Assembly: GCA_964036315.1 (NCBI GenBank) | Contig: OZ038482.1 | Location: 12,707,785 to 12,771,784, forward strand | Direction of reading: 5' to 3' | DNA from: Acanthosepion esculentum | Taxonomy: Eukaryota; Mollusca; Cephalopoda; Sepiida; Sepiidae | Length of the DNA stretch: 64,000 nucleotides | Shown here: one piece after another, positions 1 to 11,306 of the stretch | Position numbering within the stretch: the stretch's first letter is position 1 | Layout of the letters: the number at the start of each line of letters is the position of its first letter | Program-made: the position numbers and the translations under genes | The notes under the pieces: model-generated | The model's database searches: none | What the model saw: only the letters and a program-made list of their open reading frames with translations | Told to the model about the DNA's origin: nothing

Positions 1-365
1 AAGATGAAAATAGATTCTATATATTTCTTATGTTTAGAGACAAAATATAAAGGGATAGAAGATTGTATTGCACCAGACTTCCACGTGGGGAGACTTGACT
101 GACATAATTTGTTTTTTTATGGTTTATCAACCCCCATTTTTTGCAGACACTGGCTGTGTGAGAGATCATGACCTTTAAATAAAGCAAAGAATTGGTGGAG
201 AAAACACAACTACCTCAGCCACCAACCAGCCTCAAACATAATTATAGATTAATTACTATGAACAAATTACACTGGAAATGACAAAGGCAATGACTGGGAT
301 AGATAGATGACAACACCGAAATAGAATCACAGTTCAACAGCCTATAATTCACAAAATATTTTTCT
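1..365. other. Unassigned A+T-rich DNA
   Basis: No coding potential, RNA gene or repeat family is recognisable here. It ends at a short T-run that is the A-tail of the minus-strand LINE fragment beginning at about 366. Confidence 0.5.
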
Positions 366-711
366 TTTTTTTTTAAGCATTTCACCCCAAGAAAGACTGG
401 ATGCCACTAGCATGCAAGGGGTTACAGAGGGTGGGAGTGAGCATAAAGAGGCGTGATGGAGGAAAGGATGAAGAGAAGGACAGGGAATAGATCAAGGCAT
501 CTGGAGATGTCGATTGACATTACATTCGAATAGTTGGAGATTATAGTAATAAGAAAGGAATTCCACAGACGGGAGGTGTGGGACATCAAGCTATTGGAGT
601 AGAAGAGACGGCTACATTTAACAATTTTGACAGTGAAAGGGTGGGATTGGGATGCCAGATTTTTTTTTAATGATATAACTGATTTAAGATAATGAATAAA
701 ATGAAACTGAT
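366..711 (-). mobile_element. LINE-J 3' end fragment, 5' truncated
   Basis: Read on the minus strand this is the last part of a non-LTR retrotransposon ORF2. The translation contains 'HPFTVKIVKCSRLFYSNS' and 'RLWNSFL', then 'IISNYSNVMSIDISRC', matching the other LINE-J copies at 1387-1722 and 17565-18292. After the stop comes the family tail (GTAACCCCTTGC ... GGGGTGAAAT) and an A-run, seen on the plus strand as the T-run at 366-374. The fragment is truncated after a T-rich stretch followed by AATGATATAACTGAT, and the same junction recurs at 1680-1722, so the two truncated copies derive from one duplication, not from two insertions. It is dead: no catalytic domain is left. Confidence 0.8.
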
Positions 712-1275
712 CCATCTTGCACTTGTATAAATCTACCATTTGCACGTACAGGGAATATCGCTACCACATCAGGACTGATCCAGCTATATATCTCGAGATT
801 CTTGACAAAATCCAAAGAAGGGTCTGTAATAATATCGTTCCTGACCTGGCATCTCGGCTTCATTCAATTTGCCATCGCCGTAACGTAGCTTCCCTGTGTT
901 TTTTCTATAAATACTTTCATGGTAATTGTTATAATGAGCTTTCCTCCTTGGATTTAAGCATACTACATTAAGATTGCCAACTAAGTCTCATCGTTTTACT
1001 GTTGAAATAGCCAGATGTAACCATAAACTCTGTTCTAAGAGTTTCTTTTCTTGCATTTCTAGCCTGTGGAACTCTCTTCCGGTTTCTTGCTTCTCTGCCT
1101 TTTACTCCAAAAATTTAAATTCAACGTCAATCGCCATCTTCTGTGTTCATGAAACCTGTTCTTTTATTATCCATTCTCCTCATTAAAGTTTTCTCTATCA
1201 ATCTCAGTAACCCCTGGCGTCTTAGTGGCATGATCGCCTTGAATAGGATGAAATAATTTTAAAAAAAGAAAAGAA
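711..1275 (+). mobile_element. LINE-J reverse transcriptase C-terminal fragment
   Basis: The plus strand encodes the C-terminal, post-palm part of a non-LTR reverse transcriptase: 'LYKSTICTYREYRYHIR' and 'DKIQRRVCNNIVPDLASRL', then 'CHRRNVASLCFFYKYF'. The frame shifts near 971 and continues as 'HRFTVEIARCNHKLCSKS' and 'SSLWNSLPVSCFSAF'. It ends with the tail CAGTAACCCC...GGATGAAAT and an A-run at 1255-1275. It is 5' truncated at about 711, exactly where its homology with the minus-strand copy at 18413-18967 begins. Frameshift and truncation make it a dead copy. No promoter or endonuclease domain is present. Confidence 0.85.
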
Positions 1276-1386
1276 ACTTTACATGAATGTTACACGCCCT
1301 TTTACGCACCCTAACTCAAGACCGGTAATCATTGTAATTCCTCAAGAAATCAAAATGTGGTCATTCTACACAATTTAAAAAAAAAA
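1276..1386. repeat. Spacer shared with 18293-18412, inverted
   Basis: About 110 bp lie between two LINE-J tails that face each other. The sequence, including CACGCCCTTTTACGCACC and TCAAGAAATCAAAATGTGG, reappears as the reverse complement between the two facing tails at 18293-18412. The spacer and both LINE ends were therefore copied as one block. Confidence 0.85.
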
Positions 1387-1722
1387 GTTTTTCACCCCAA
1401 GCAAAGCAGAAAGTCACTAGCTCGCAAGAAGAGTTGGAGCAAGAGCAAAGAGGAGTGATAGAGGAAAGGATGAAGTACAGGGGATAGATCAAGGCATCTG
1501 GAGATGTCGATTGACATTACATTTGAATAGTTGGAGATTATAACTATCAGGGAAACAAGTAATAGGAAGGGAATTCCACAGGCGGGAGGTGCGGGACATG
1601 AAGCTATTGAAGTAGAAGAGATGGCTACATTTAACAATTTTAACAGTGAAAGGGTGGGATCGGGATGCCAGATTTTCTTTTTTTTTAATGATATAACTGA
1701 TAATGGATAAAATGAAACTGAT
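1387..1722 (-). mobile_element. LINE-J 3' end fragment, second copy
   Basis: Minus-strand LINE-J end with the frame 'SHPFTVKIVKCSHLFYFNS' and 'SRLWNSLPITCFPDSYN', then 'LQLFKCNVNRHLQMP' before the stop. The tail follows (GGGGTGAAA then an A-run). It is the same 5' truncated product as 366-711, ending in the same T-rich/AATGATATAACTGAT junction. It faces the plus-strand fragment at 711-1275 across a 110 bp spacer. Confidence 0.85.
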
Positions 1723-2727
1723 CTTTGAGACAAAGAAATTTAACCTAAAGTCCTGCTGGAAGTGTGAGAACACAATTGGACATTGAAGATAGGTGGAGAG
1801 TTTCAATCTGATCCAAGAACAAGAATCTCCATTGAGATGAGAGATACAAGTTTCAAGCAAAAAGAACCGGCTCAAAACAACTGCAAATATCATTCCAGGA
1901 AACTAAAAGATCTACAAAAATCAGACAAAAGAAGAAAAAAAAATGGCTGAAACTTTAACATCAATCTCCAAGAAAAGCTATTTAGCAAGAAGGCTTGCGA
2001 GATAAGCATTTCAAAATCAAGGATCTATCACATTTTGAAGTGTGCTTATTGAAAAAAGTTTTATGTCAACATGTTGGTTTCAATTTAGAGGAATGACAGC
2101 TAAAAAATATGCCCCTCCTTCCCTGAAAAAAAAAATTATAGACAAATCTTACAGATGCATGATGGAATTTCACCCTAGCCAATAAAAATAGACAATACTT
2201 TGTCTGGCCCACACATTTTTTTTCTTTTTTGCCTTGAAGTCTGAAGGCTATAACCACTTGACTGTATCCCTTTTGCCTGTAAACACTTTCTATTTTGTGA
2301 ACTTGTTATTGTCTTATAATTGCTTTGCCTTGCACTACATTGTCTTGTATTATTTTGCCCTGTCCTTTTTCTTCTTCCTTTTCTTATTGAGAATTTTGTC
2401 CACTTCCCTTAACAATGCCTGCTTCCTCAACATTAATGCTTGCCATCAATAAAGATGATCTTAAATGTCAAGATGTAAGAACCTTGGAAAATATGTCAAA
2501 GAAGTTGCATTGAATAAATCCTGAATATTCTTTTTATGGAGACACTTCAGAGATAAGGCTTATGTAAAATTTGTACCTATCACTGAAATGAAAGTAGCCA
2601 CTGAGAAGAAAAATGTCCCTAAATATCAAATGAAGTGATTTTTAATGTATCCAATTCTGTTGGTTTGTTTTGTCTACAGTGTTTCTCACAAAAAACTCAT
2701 TTGTCCTAACATTTGCAATAACTTCCT
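1723..2727. other. Unassigned A+T-rich DNA
   Basis: No family could be assigned. Small open frames on both strands (for example 2234-2452 and 2066-2257) have no recognisable domain and are rich in F, L and K codons as expected by chance in A+T-rich DNA. Confidence 0.5.
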
Positions 2728-2928
2728 ATTTACCAACCTCCCCACAAGGCAAGATGTGGCACAAGGCCAGTTTTTAACGTGGGGCATTCTGATCCTGTAG
2801 CTTGGACAAAATTTGCCCGTAGACCCCGTATACACAGGGTTGGGTTTGTCTACCTCCCCAAACGAGACTCTGCCCTTTGGCATATCCTCATCAGGGTTCC
2901 TCTCTGCCCACAGGTAGAGAGTTCAACA
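2728..2928 (-). mobile_element. Hairpin-rich SINE, copy 1
   Basis: On the minus strand this matches the SINEs at 22053-22302 and 39507-39727: a start with a CTCT..GGCAGAG hairpin followed by AGGAACC, then GTTTCG/TCTCG and GGGGAGGTAGACA, a GACCC..GGGTC-type hairpin, and near the 3' end the box GGCCTTGTGCCACAT followed by a G-run. It carries an internal deletion relative to the other two (the GAGCCTAC-GGGCTC hairpin is lost). A target-site duplication was not resolved for this copy. Confidence 0.75.
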
Positions 2929-4380
2929 AGACAGGAACAGGAAGAGAAAAACCTCTTTCCCTATTTTGCAATAACTCAAAATGATTTGACAATTTGTTTT
3001 TGATACATTTTCATAGATAGTGTATTAATAAAAGTACACAGTTTGTATACATTTTCGGTTGGGTGATGGTTTTGGGGGGGAGGGTTAACGCCCTGTAGAT
3101 AGATTGGTAGTGTGTATAGTGAGGCATGAAAATAATATGTATCAATGGATTTGTATACAAGCGCCCCAGCCCTCAACACACAAAGTTCCTAGGTGTTAAT
3201 GTGTAAACATGTGGTAAATATAAATCATGTGGTATATATAAAAAAAAAGAAGACAGATTGGTAAATAAGATGAAAAGGGAGATCCAGTTCCATGATTGGC
3301 GCCGATTTGCAGGCGAATGCACATGCGCGCGCACACATACAAAGCTCATGCTCACATTGTACGCGGGGAGCATGTGATGCACCACCCACGCTCGCCTATT
3401 TGTGTGTGCGTGCGTGCGTGCGTGCGTGTGAATGAGTGAAAAAGAAAGAGTATAATAAAGAGAGAGCGAGCGAGAAAGAGAGCCGACATATGCAAACAGA
3501 TTCAGTCGTACAAATAGATTCTCTCGAATGATAGATTAGGTAAAAAACGGAGAAAAAAAAAAAGAAGGATTTTTGCCACCATCCGTTCCAGCGAAATCTT
3601 TTTCAGAAAAAGAATAGAAAATTGCTATTAAACGTGAAAAAAATACCAGGAAAATTTTTTTATTTTTTTAAATTTTTTTTTTATTAGTTCTCTTATTAAA
3701 ACAGAGACACGTAAAACAAAATGAATAAATTTAAACAAATATAAATGTCTAAATAAATATCGACCATTTTATTTTATTTTTAATTTAATAATTCATTTCA
3801 GAAGCTCGGGCGCTACTTTAATTTTTTTATTGAATTTGGAAAAAAGAAAAATTGATCATTGAAATCGTAAAAACTTAAAAGAAAAATTATGCTTCTTGCT
3901 AGATCAGCGGTTATTTTTATTTTTTTTCATTAAAGACACAAAAATGATTTTTTTTTTTTTTAATTTTATCTACTAAGCTTTTAAATTTTTTTATGTCAAA
4001 TCCGTGTTTATCCACGCGTCAAATGTAGGTAATATTCTATTCTACTTTTGCAATCAAAATTGTGCAATCATTGTTACTGTTTAGTTTACACTAGTTTAGA
4101 GTGTTATTAACCTTTTGTTTTTTTGTTTCTTTTTTTTTTTTTTTTTAATAAGCACCAGTTGGTCAGTGGGTTAGAAGATTTTTGTTTTGCTTTCTTTCTT
4201 TAATTATACAACTAAAAATAAGTCAATAATGAAAAATTATACACCATAGATTTCAATTTATAGTCAAAAAAAAAAAAGAAAAGAAAAAAAGATGAATGGT
4301 GTGCATTTTACCGCGTGAGTAAACTAGGTTTTTACTTTCAAGAGTTTTTCACTTTCCTTAAAAAAAAATATATATATATA
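2929..4380. other. A+T-rich unique DNA with simple repeats
   Basis: Contains a short (TGCG)n tract at about 3405-3428, a GA-rich tract at 3455-3482, many A- and T-runs, and a (TA)n immediately before the MITE at 4381. No gene or transposon is recognised. Confidence 0.5.
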
Positions 4381-4549
4381 CAGTGTAACCCGGATATAAG
4401 AGACCCGGATATATGAGAAACCAGGATATAAGAGAGATTTTCTCTGGTCCCAAATTAGAGCCTGTGTTAATGTATATATAATAGAGAAACCCGGATATAA
4501 GATACTTCTTCTCCGGTCCCGACAACTCTCTTATATCCGGGTTACACTG
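4381..4549. mobile_element. pogo/Tigger-type MITE, 169 bp
   Basis: The element begins CAGTGTAACCCGGATATAAG and ends with its inverted complement, with a TA dinucleotide at each side. CAGTG-type inverted repeats of this form with TA duplication are known from pogo/Tigger (Tc1-mariner superfamily) elements. There is no transposase, so it is non-autonomous. Copies are at 15798-15896 and 52646-52833. The terminal repeat motif is also repeated internally. Confidence 0.85.
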
Positions 4550-6237
4550 TATATCACCCAATCAATGAGATTTTGAAACACGTGTAGTGTAGAGAGATGT
4601 TCGCTTCTTAAAGCTTTTAAAAAACAATTTCTATTTGGATGCAGGTGCGACAAAAATATTCCGACAACTTGATTCGATCTGACGACTCTGGTCAATTTTT
4701 AGTTAAAATAAATGATAAAAAAAAATATATATATATATATCAAATCATTCGATCCGCATGGCATACTACTGTTTCCATCTGTTTCCTTCCTGCTGTTGGG
4801 ATCCTGTCTCTGGAAATCGAACGAGACAGGAAAGATCCATTCTTTTTCGAAGATCTTTTTGCATCAACCAACAATATAGCCGCTTTGCTAAATATTATAT
4901 CGTGACTTATTGTGTAATTAATGGTCAGAATTAAGTTCGATTCTTGCCGGCTGTCCCAAAACTGGCCTCGTTCGAAAATGAAGCTACTCTTCTTTTTAGT
5001 AAATAACAACAAACAAGGTAATCAATAGAAACAACAAAGAAAAGATTATTACAAGAGAAAAAGAAAAAACAAATTTGTTTTTTCTTAGATTCAAGGACAT
5101 TTTTTCTTTTACTTTTTTTTTTTTTTTTTTCAGACGTGACACTACAAGAGACAAAAATGCGTGGGTGGACTGGAAGAAGTGTCATTGATTGTCACTATTT
5201 TTTGTCTTTTGTTCTTACGTCCCATTCCTTCCCCCTATCCTTGAAGGAATGCTTTTTTTTTTTTTTTTTTTTTACTTTTTTAGTCTACTATTTCATCATA
5301 TTCTACTTTTTGAAAAATGATTTTACTATTTCTGATACTTTTAAATGCTTCTTCTTGGATATTTTTCAGTCGCAATAAAATGGTTTTTACAAACGATCGG
5401 GTTTTTAAAATCGATCGATATCGTTCGGTTCTAGGGTTCCTTGCTATTGATTTTTATTCTTCACTTACGAGACATAATGTTACTATGACGCCTAAAAAAC
5501 TTTTTAAAAATACTGCAAAATAGGAACAAAAATAAATTAAATTAATTTTTTTTTTTATAGCCAAAAATTAAAACAATAACGCACAACTAATTATCATCAT
5601 GATTAAAATAATGTAAGAATTTAAAAAATATTTTAATTCTTGGTTTTATTTTTAGGAAGGAAAATATCTTTATTTGGCTTCGAAAATGTTTTTTTTTTTC
5701 TCCGTCACTAAAATATTTACAAACCCTTTCTTTTTGCTGGAGACTGATTTTTTTTCTCTGAAAAAAAGTTTTTTTTTTTTTTAAGTCGTGCTTAAAATGA
5801 AGACGAATGTAAACATTTTTGAAGGAATAAAGTTCTGTTTTTTGTACTAGGTAGATAGGGGGTATTATCGTCTGCAGATTTATTTAATTTAATTAAAAAA
5901 AAATTTTAAAAGTAAATAAATTATAAAAGTCAAGGTCCAGTACCAGCAGTATTTCCAGGATCCCCCGACACTTTACACACAAGCACAATTTTTTAAACAA
6001 TATTGTTGTATAATCGCGCACTAACCCCCCCCCCCCAAAAAAAAACAAAGGAAATAAAATTAGTGATATTGTTAATTGATTATGATGAACTCTTAAGAAA
6101 ATGACTTAATATTTTTTTAAAGTGAGGGTTCGTTAAACTGGGTATCAAAGTATCTGGCATGAAAATCGATGCGGAGAGACAATTAAATGCATGCCGAGGT
6201 TGATTATTTTTTCTCTAGCAAGTTTTTTAAAAAAAAA
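4550..6237. other. A+T-rich unique DNA
   Basis: Long T-runs and A-runs dominate. A T-run ending in CAG at 5113-5132 resembles a 3' splice site, but the frame that follows (5136-5378) has no recognisable domain. No gene is called. Confidence 0.45.
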
Positions 6238-6274
6238 TTGTGTGTGTGTGTGCGTGTGCGTGCGTGTGTGTGTA
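6238..6274. repeat. (TG)n/(CG) microsatellite
   Basis: Alternating TG with interspersed CG dinucleotides, about 37 bp. Confidence 0.95.
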
Positions 6275-6476
6275 ACGTACACTAACAAGACAAAAGCGTT
6301 AGAACAGGTCACAAGGGGGGAGGGGGGAAAGACGTACAGACGAAAAGACATTTCCTTTCTAAATTGGCTTTGAATAATCTTGAAACGATTCCACTTAATG
6401 GTGGAAATCATTTTGTAGAGAAATCGATTGTAAAATCGATAATATCGAATTAACGAGAAAGATTTCCACTTGGCTA

Positions 6477-6556
6477 TTCTTTGGAAATGTTACGGCGGTG
6501 AAATCAAACCATTTTCTTCTTTGGAAATGTTACGGCGGTGAAATCAAACCATTTTC
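6477..6556. repeat. Exact 40 bp tandem duplication
   Basis: The 40 bp beginning TTCTTTGGAAATGTTACGGC occurs twice in direct succession without a difference. Exactness implies a recent event. It lies 110 bp upstream of the GATA satellite. Confidence 0.95.
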
Positions 6557-6668
6557 AGTTTCAAATATTAAAGGAAAAATGAAATGTTTGTAATGAGATC
6601 GCATGCAATTTCAACAGTATGTGATCTTAAAATTGATTTAGTGGCAATTATCAGACCGATATCCAAAT

Positions 6669-6669
<1 letters not shown>

Positions 6670-6702
<33 letters not shown>

Positions 6703-6736
6703 CGAACAGACTTAGAGAGATAGATACGAACAGCCT

Positions 6737-6770
<34 letters not shown>

Positions 6771-6808
6771 CGAACAGCCTTAGATAGATAGATAGATACG
6801 AACAGCCT

Positions 6809-6842
<34 letters not shown>

Positions 6843-6884
6843 CGAACGGTGATAGATAGATAGATAGATAGATACGAACAGCCT

Positions 6885-6918
<34 letters not shown>

Positions 6919-6956
6919 CGAACGGTGATAGATAGATAGATAGATACGAACAGCCT

Positions 6957-7014
<58 letters not shown>

Positions 7015-7064
7015 CGAACAGCCTTAGATAGATAGATAGATAGATAGATAGATACGAACAGCCT

Positions 7065-7106
<42 letters not shown>

Positions 7107-7116
7107 CGAACAGCCT

Positions 7117-7150
<34 letters not shown>

Positions 7151-7296
7151 CGAACAGCCTTAGATAGATAGATAGATACGAACAGCCTTAGATAGATAGA
7201 TAGATAGATAGATAGATACGAACAGCCTTAGATAGATAGATAGATAGATACGAACAGCCTTAGATAGATAGATAGATAGATAGATACGAACAGCCT

Positions 7297-7347
<51 letters not shown>

Positions 7348-7364
7348 ATAGATACGAACAGCCT

Positions 7365-7406
<42 letters not shown>

Positions 7407-7456
7407 CGAACAGCCTTAGATAGATAGATAGATAGATAGATAGATACGAACAGCCT

Positions 7457-7490
<34 letters not shown>

Positions 7491-7564
7491 CGAACAGCCT
7501 TAGATAGATAGATAGATAGATAGATAGATACGAACAGCCTTAGATAGATAGATACGAACAGCCT

Positions 7565-7614
<50 letters not shown>

Positions 7615-7655
7615 CGAACAGCCTTAGATAGATAGATAGATAGATACGAACAGAT
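6670..7655 (+). repeat. GATA satellite, domain 1 (GATACGAACAGCCTTA)
   Basis: Runs of (GATA) of variable length are separated by the constant interrupter CGAACAGCCTTA; a few use CGAACGGTGATA. Run length varies from about 3 to over 13 tetramers, typical of slippage between fixed interrupters. Confidence 0.97.
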
Positions 7656-8310
7656 CGATGGATGCGAAAAGACTTAGATAGATGCGAAAAGACTTAGATA
7701 AATGCGAACAGACTTAGATAAATGCGAACAGACTTAGATAGATGCGAACAGACTTAGATAGATGCGAACAGACTTAGATAGATAGATAGATACGAACAGA
7801 CTTAGATAGATAGATAGATAGATACAAACAGACATAGATAGATAGATAGATGCGAACAGACTTAGATAGATAGATAGATAGATGCGAACAGACTTAGATA
7901 GATAGATAGATAGATAGATGCGAACAGACTTAGATAGATAGATAGATAGATAGATGCGAACAGACTTAGATAGATAGATAGATAGATGCGAACAGACTTA
8001 GATAGATAGATAGATAGATGCGAACAGACTTAGATAGATAGATAGATAGATGCGAACAGACTTAGATAGATAGATAGATAGATAGATGCGAACAGACTTA
8101 GATAGATAGATAGATAGATGCGAACAGACTTAGATAGATAGATAGATGCGAACAGACTTAGATAGATAGATAGATGCGAACAGACTTAGATAGATAGATA
8201 GATGCGAACAGACTTAGATAGATAGATAGATAGATGCGAACAGACTTAGATAGATAGATAGATAGATGCGAACAGACTTAGATAGATAGATAGATAGATG
8301 CGAACAGACT
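7656..8310 (+). repeat. GATA satellite, domain 2 (GATGCGAACAGACTTA)
   Basis: The interrupter changes abruptly to GCGAACAGACTTA and GATA runs shorten to about 3-5 tetramers. The strand and phase stay the same as in domain 1. Confidence 0.97.
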
Positions 8311-8577
8311 TAGATAGTTGCGAACAGACTTAGATAGTTGCGAACAGACTTAGATAGTTGCGAACAGACTTAGATAGTTGCGAACAGACTTAGATAGTTG
8401 CGAACAGACTTAGATAGTTGCGAACAGACTTAGATAGTTGCGAACAGACTTAGATAGTTGCGAACAGACTTAGATAGTTGCGAACAGACTTAGATAGATG
8501 CGAACAGACTTAGATAGTTGCGAACAGACTTAGATAGTTGCGAACAGACTTAGATAGATGCGAACAGACTTAGATAG
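8311..8577 (+). repeat. GATA satellite, domain 3, 20 bp monomer
   Basis: A nearly homogeneous array of the 20 bp unit GATAGTTGCGAACAGACTTA, about 13 copies, two or three with GATG instead of GTTG. The GATA run is reduced to one tetramer, so length is fixed and the array looks like a recent local amplification. Confidence 0.97.
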
Positions 8578-9217
8578 ATAGATAGATAGATACAGACTTA
8601 GATACAAACAGACTTAGATAGATAGATAGATACGAACAGACTTAGATAGACAGATACGAACAGTGATAGATAGATAGATAGATACAAACAGACTTAGATA
8701 CAAACAGACTTAGATAGATAGATACGAACAGACTTAGATAGACAGATACGAACAGTGATAGATAGATAGATACAAACAGACTTAGATACAAACAGACTTA
8801 GATAGATAGATAGATACAAACAGACTTAGATAGATAGATAGATACAAACAGACTTAGATAGATAGATAGATACAAACAGACTTAGATAGATAGATAGATA
8901 CAAACAGACTTAGATAGATAGATAGATACAAACAGACTTAGATAGATAGATAGATACAAACAGACTTAGATAGATAGATAGATACAAACAGACTTAGATA
9001 GATAGATAGATACAAACAGACTTAGATAGATAGATAGATACAAACAGACTTAGATAGATAGATAGATACAGACTTAGATAGATAGATAGATACAAACAGA
9101 CTTAGATAGATAGATAGATACAAACAGACTTAGATAGATAGATAGATACAAACAGACTTAGATAGATAGATAGATACAAACAGACTTAGATAGATAGATA
9201 GATACAAACAGACTTAG
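8578..9217 (+). repeat. GATA satellite, domain 4, 28 bp monomer
   Basis: After a mixed zone (8578-8780) the array settles into a regular 28 bp unit of four or five GATA tetramers plus CAAACAGACTTA. The array ends abruptly at about 9217. Confidence 0.97.
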
Positions 9218-9682
9218 AGATTTGTTCGAATCCTACCGACAACACCTCTCTATACATTGTTTTTTTTTTTTACATTTTTCCAGTCGGCGTAAGAATTATA
9301 TTCAAGTTTTATTTCATAAAAAAACTGTTCAACATGGGTATTAGTTTTTGTTCGAGTATTTTAGAATATAACAAATAAATATCAACAAACCACGTAATTA
9401 GGTAGATGGCCGATATGTAGGCATGAAAATAGGCTTTGATAGATAGATAATCATAGATAGTGAACAAACTGGGATAGATAGACGCAAAACATATTATCCA
9501 TATTTATTTGTATATTGTTACAAATTTGGTATATTTATGACAAGACTGGGGGATAAAGCATATGCAGATGCAATCTGTTAAGCTAAGAGAAATGGACACT
9601 GCATGGTGACTGGCAGTTTCACACCTTAAGCGATCATCGGACCATTTGATGATCACTTCATTTCTATGTCTGCATAGTGTTC
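9218..9682. other. Unassigned DNA
   Basis: A+T-rich sequence with a few scattered GATAGATA motifs near 9420-9475, which are decayed outliers of the satellite. Nothing else is recognised. Confidence 0.5.

Positions 9683-9749
<67 letters not shown>
9683..9749 (+). repeat. (TC)n microsatellite
   Basis: About 33 uninterrupted TC dinucleotides. The S/L- and E/R-repeat peptides that can be translated from it are artefacts. Confidence 0.99.
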
Positions 9750-9752
<3 letters not shown>

Positions 9753-11278
9753 TAAAAGAATTGTTTGAACTGCCTGTACTGTTGATGCGCATACGTTCCT
9801 GTTTTTTTCACAATAATGTTGTCATGACGAACTCTTTCCCGAAAACACACTCTTCTCTTCACTCACATTCAAGACTCAAGAGTATATTGTATTTTAATTA
9901 TCATTTGTTTATTTATTTACACGATTATCCGTAATATAAATAAAAATGAAATAGAAACATGCAATTTACAGGTGAAATGTTGGAATGTCCTACCAACCAC
10001 GACCGGATGAAAAGTAAAAAAAAAAAAAAAAATTAGCGCTAAACACAGATTTAGAGGTAAAAAGTTAATGAAGGATTTTCTAGGGTATCGGCTCCTGCAG
10101 TTGCATGTTTACTGCAATTTATTTTAGACAAACAACGGACGTTGTCGTTGTATGCGTTCAGTAATCAGCAGGGTGTGGGTCGGGATTAGGATATTTATTT
10201 ACGATTATAAAGCATCTGGGTGGCCTCACAAAAGCAAAAATGTTGCATTGTCGGCTCTTCTTGTTCTAGCTCGAATTATTAATATATAAAACATAAAAAG
10301 GCAAATTGTGCACTTAGAAATTAAGCATGGTCACTAAAATTCATTCATTGGCTAAAAAAAAAAAAAAACGGAGAAAGAGTAAAAACAATAATTATTAAAA
10401 AATAAAAAATGATTCTTTGGATTGTGGGGATTTGGGAGTTAACGGTGGAGGAAGAGAAAACTAAAAAAAAAAGAAGTAATAATCCGTGTTAATCATCGAA
10501 ACACGGGTTGTGTCAGCTGCTGGCTGTCTTTTTTGTATAACCTTCTTAAAAAGCATTGATGTTAATTCATAATGAACGGATCAAATATAGAATTTGAAAA
10601 AACAAAAAAAACACGAAACCCTTTTTTTACTCGTGAAACGATAAATGAATAAGTGAATAATTAACTGACAGAATTCAGTGGAGAGTATATATTTTTAAAT
10701 TAAATATGTCATTGACTTTCTAAAAATGCAATTAAGTGCATTTGTTTACTTTTTAAATGGAAGCAAAATAATTTAATTTCATCATTTGGGCAGTCAGAAA
10801 GCGCAAACGGAACTGAATGAATTTAGAATAGATGAAAATAAATAAGTAGTCAGAAAATATGTAATGAAAAACTAAGAACGGATAAAAAAAAATCTAACAA
10901 GATAAAACTTAAAACACAGATGTGACAAGGACAGACAGATGAACAGATTGAGATGGGTAGCTAGAGAGCTAAGTCCGAAATATTAAATAAAGTCTAAGTT
11001 GAAAAATGATTCTCTTTTCGAAACAAAAAAAAAAAGATAAGGTTGGAATATAAACAGACAAGTTAGAAAATAAAATAACCAAAGGGTCTGAAATAGCAGT
11101 GGTTTGACTGCAAAATAAATAAATTTAATTTAAATAACCAGGAACGTCTCTTCTGGACGTGCAAGGAGATGGACAGATAAAATTAATTAATTGATTGACA
11201 CCAGAACTTACAGTGAGCTAAGCTAAGATTAAAAAAAAAAAGAAAAAAAGAAGAAAAAAAACGTGTGGCCTGTCTTAC
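9750..11278. other. Unique A+T-rich DNA, possibly intronic
   Basis: No repeats of the families seen elsewhere. If the minus-strand exon at 11279-11306 is real, this would be the start of its first intron. No second exon was identified. Confidence 0.4.
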
Positions 11279-11306
11279 CTTGTGGATCATACTTCAAGCT
11301 GGGCAT
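11279..11306 (-). CDS. Possible first coding exon (start codon plus splice donor)
   Basis: On the minus strand an ATG at 11306 opens the short frame M-P-S-L-K-Y-D-P-Q, and 28 nt later the sequence is CACAAG followed by GTAAGA, a strong match to the metazoan 5' splice donor. The codon would be split after its first base. The sequence upstream on this strand (11307-11700) would be 5' untranslated region and promoter; it is free of recognised repeats. I do not recognise the protein from nine residues and found no matching downstream exon within the window, so the rest of the gene would lie across a long intron. The alternative is chance: a donor-like 9-mer next to an ATG is not rare in this much sequence. 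Confidence 0.25.

Noticed and set aside
5113..5378. Exon after the T-run/CAG at 5113-5132
   Set aside because: Acceptor-like, but T-runs ending in CAG are common in this A+T-rich DNA, and the following frame lacks any recognisable domain and a donor site.
6670..9217. CRISPR-like alternation of repeat and spacer in the GATA array
   Set aside because: The 'spacers' are slippage variants of GATA and the interrupter is constant. There are no cas genes, and the window is plainly eukaryotic.
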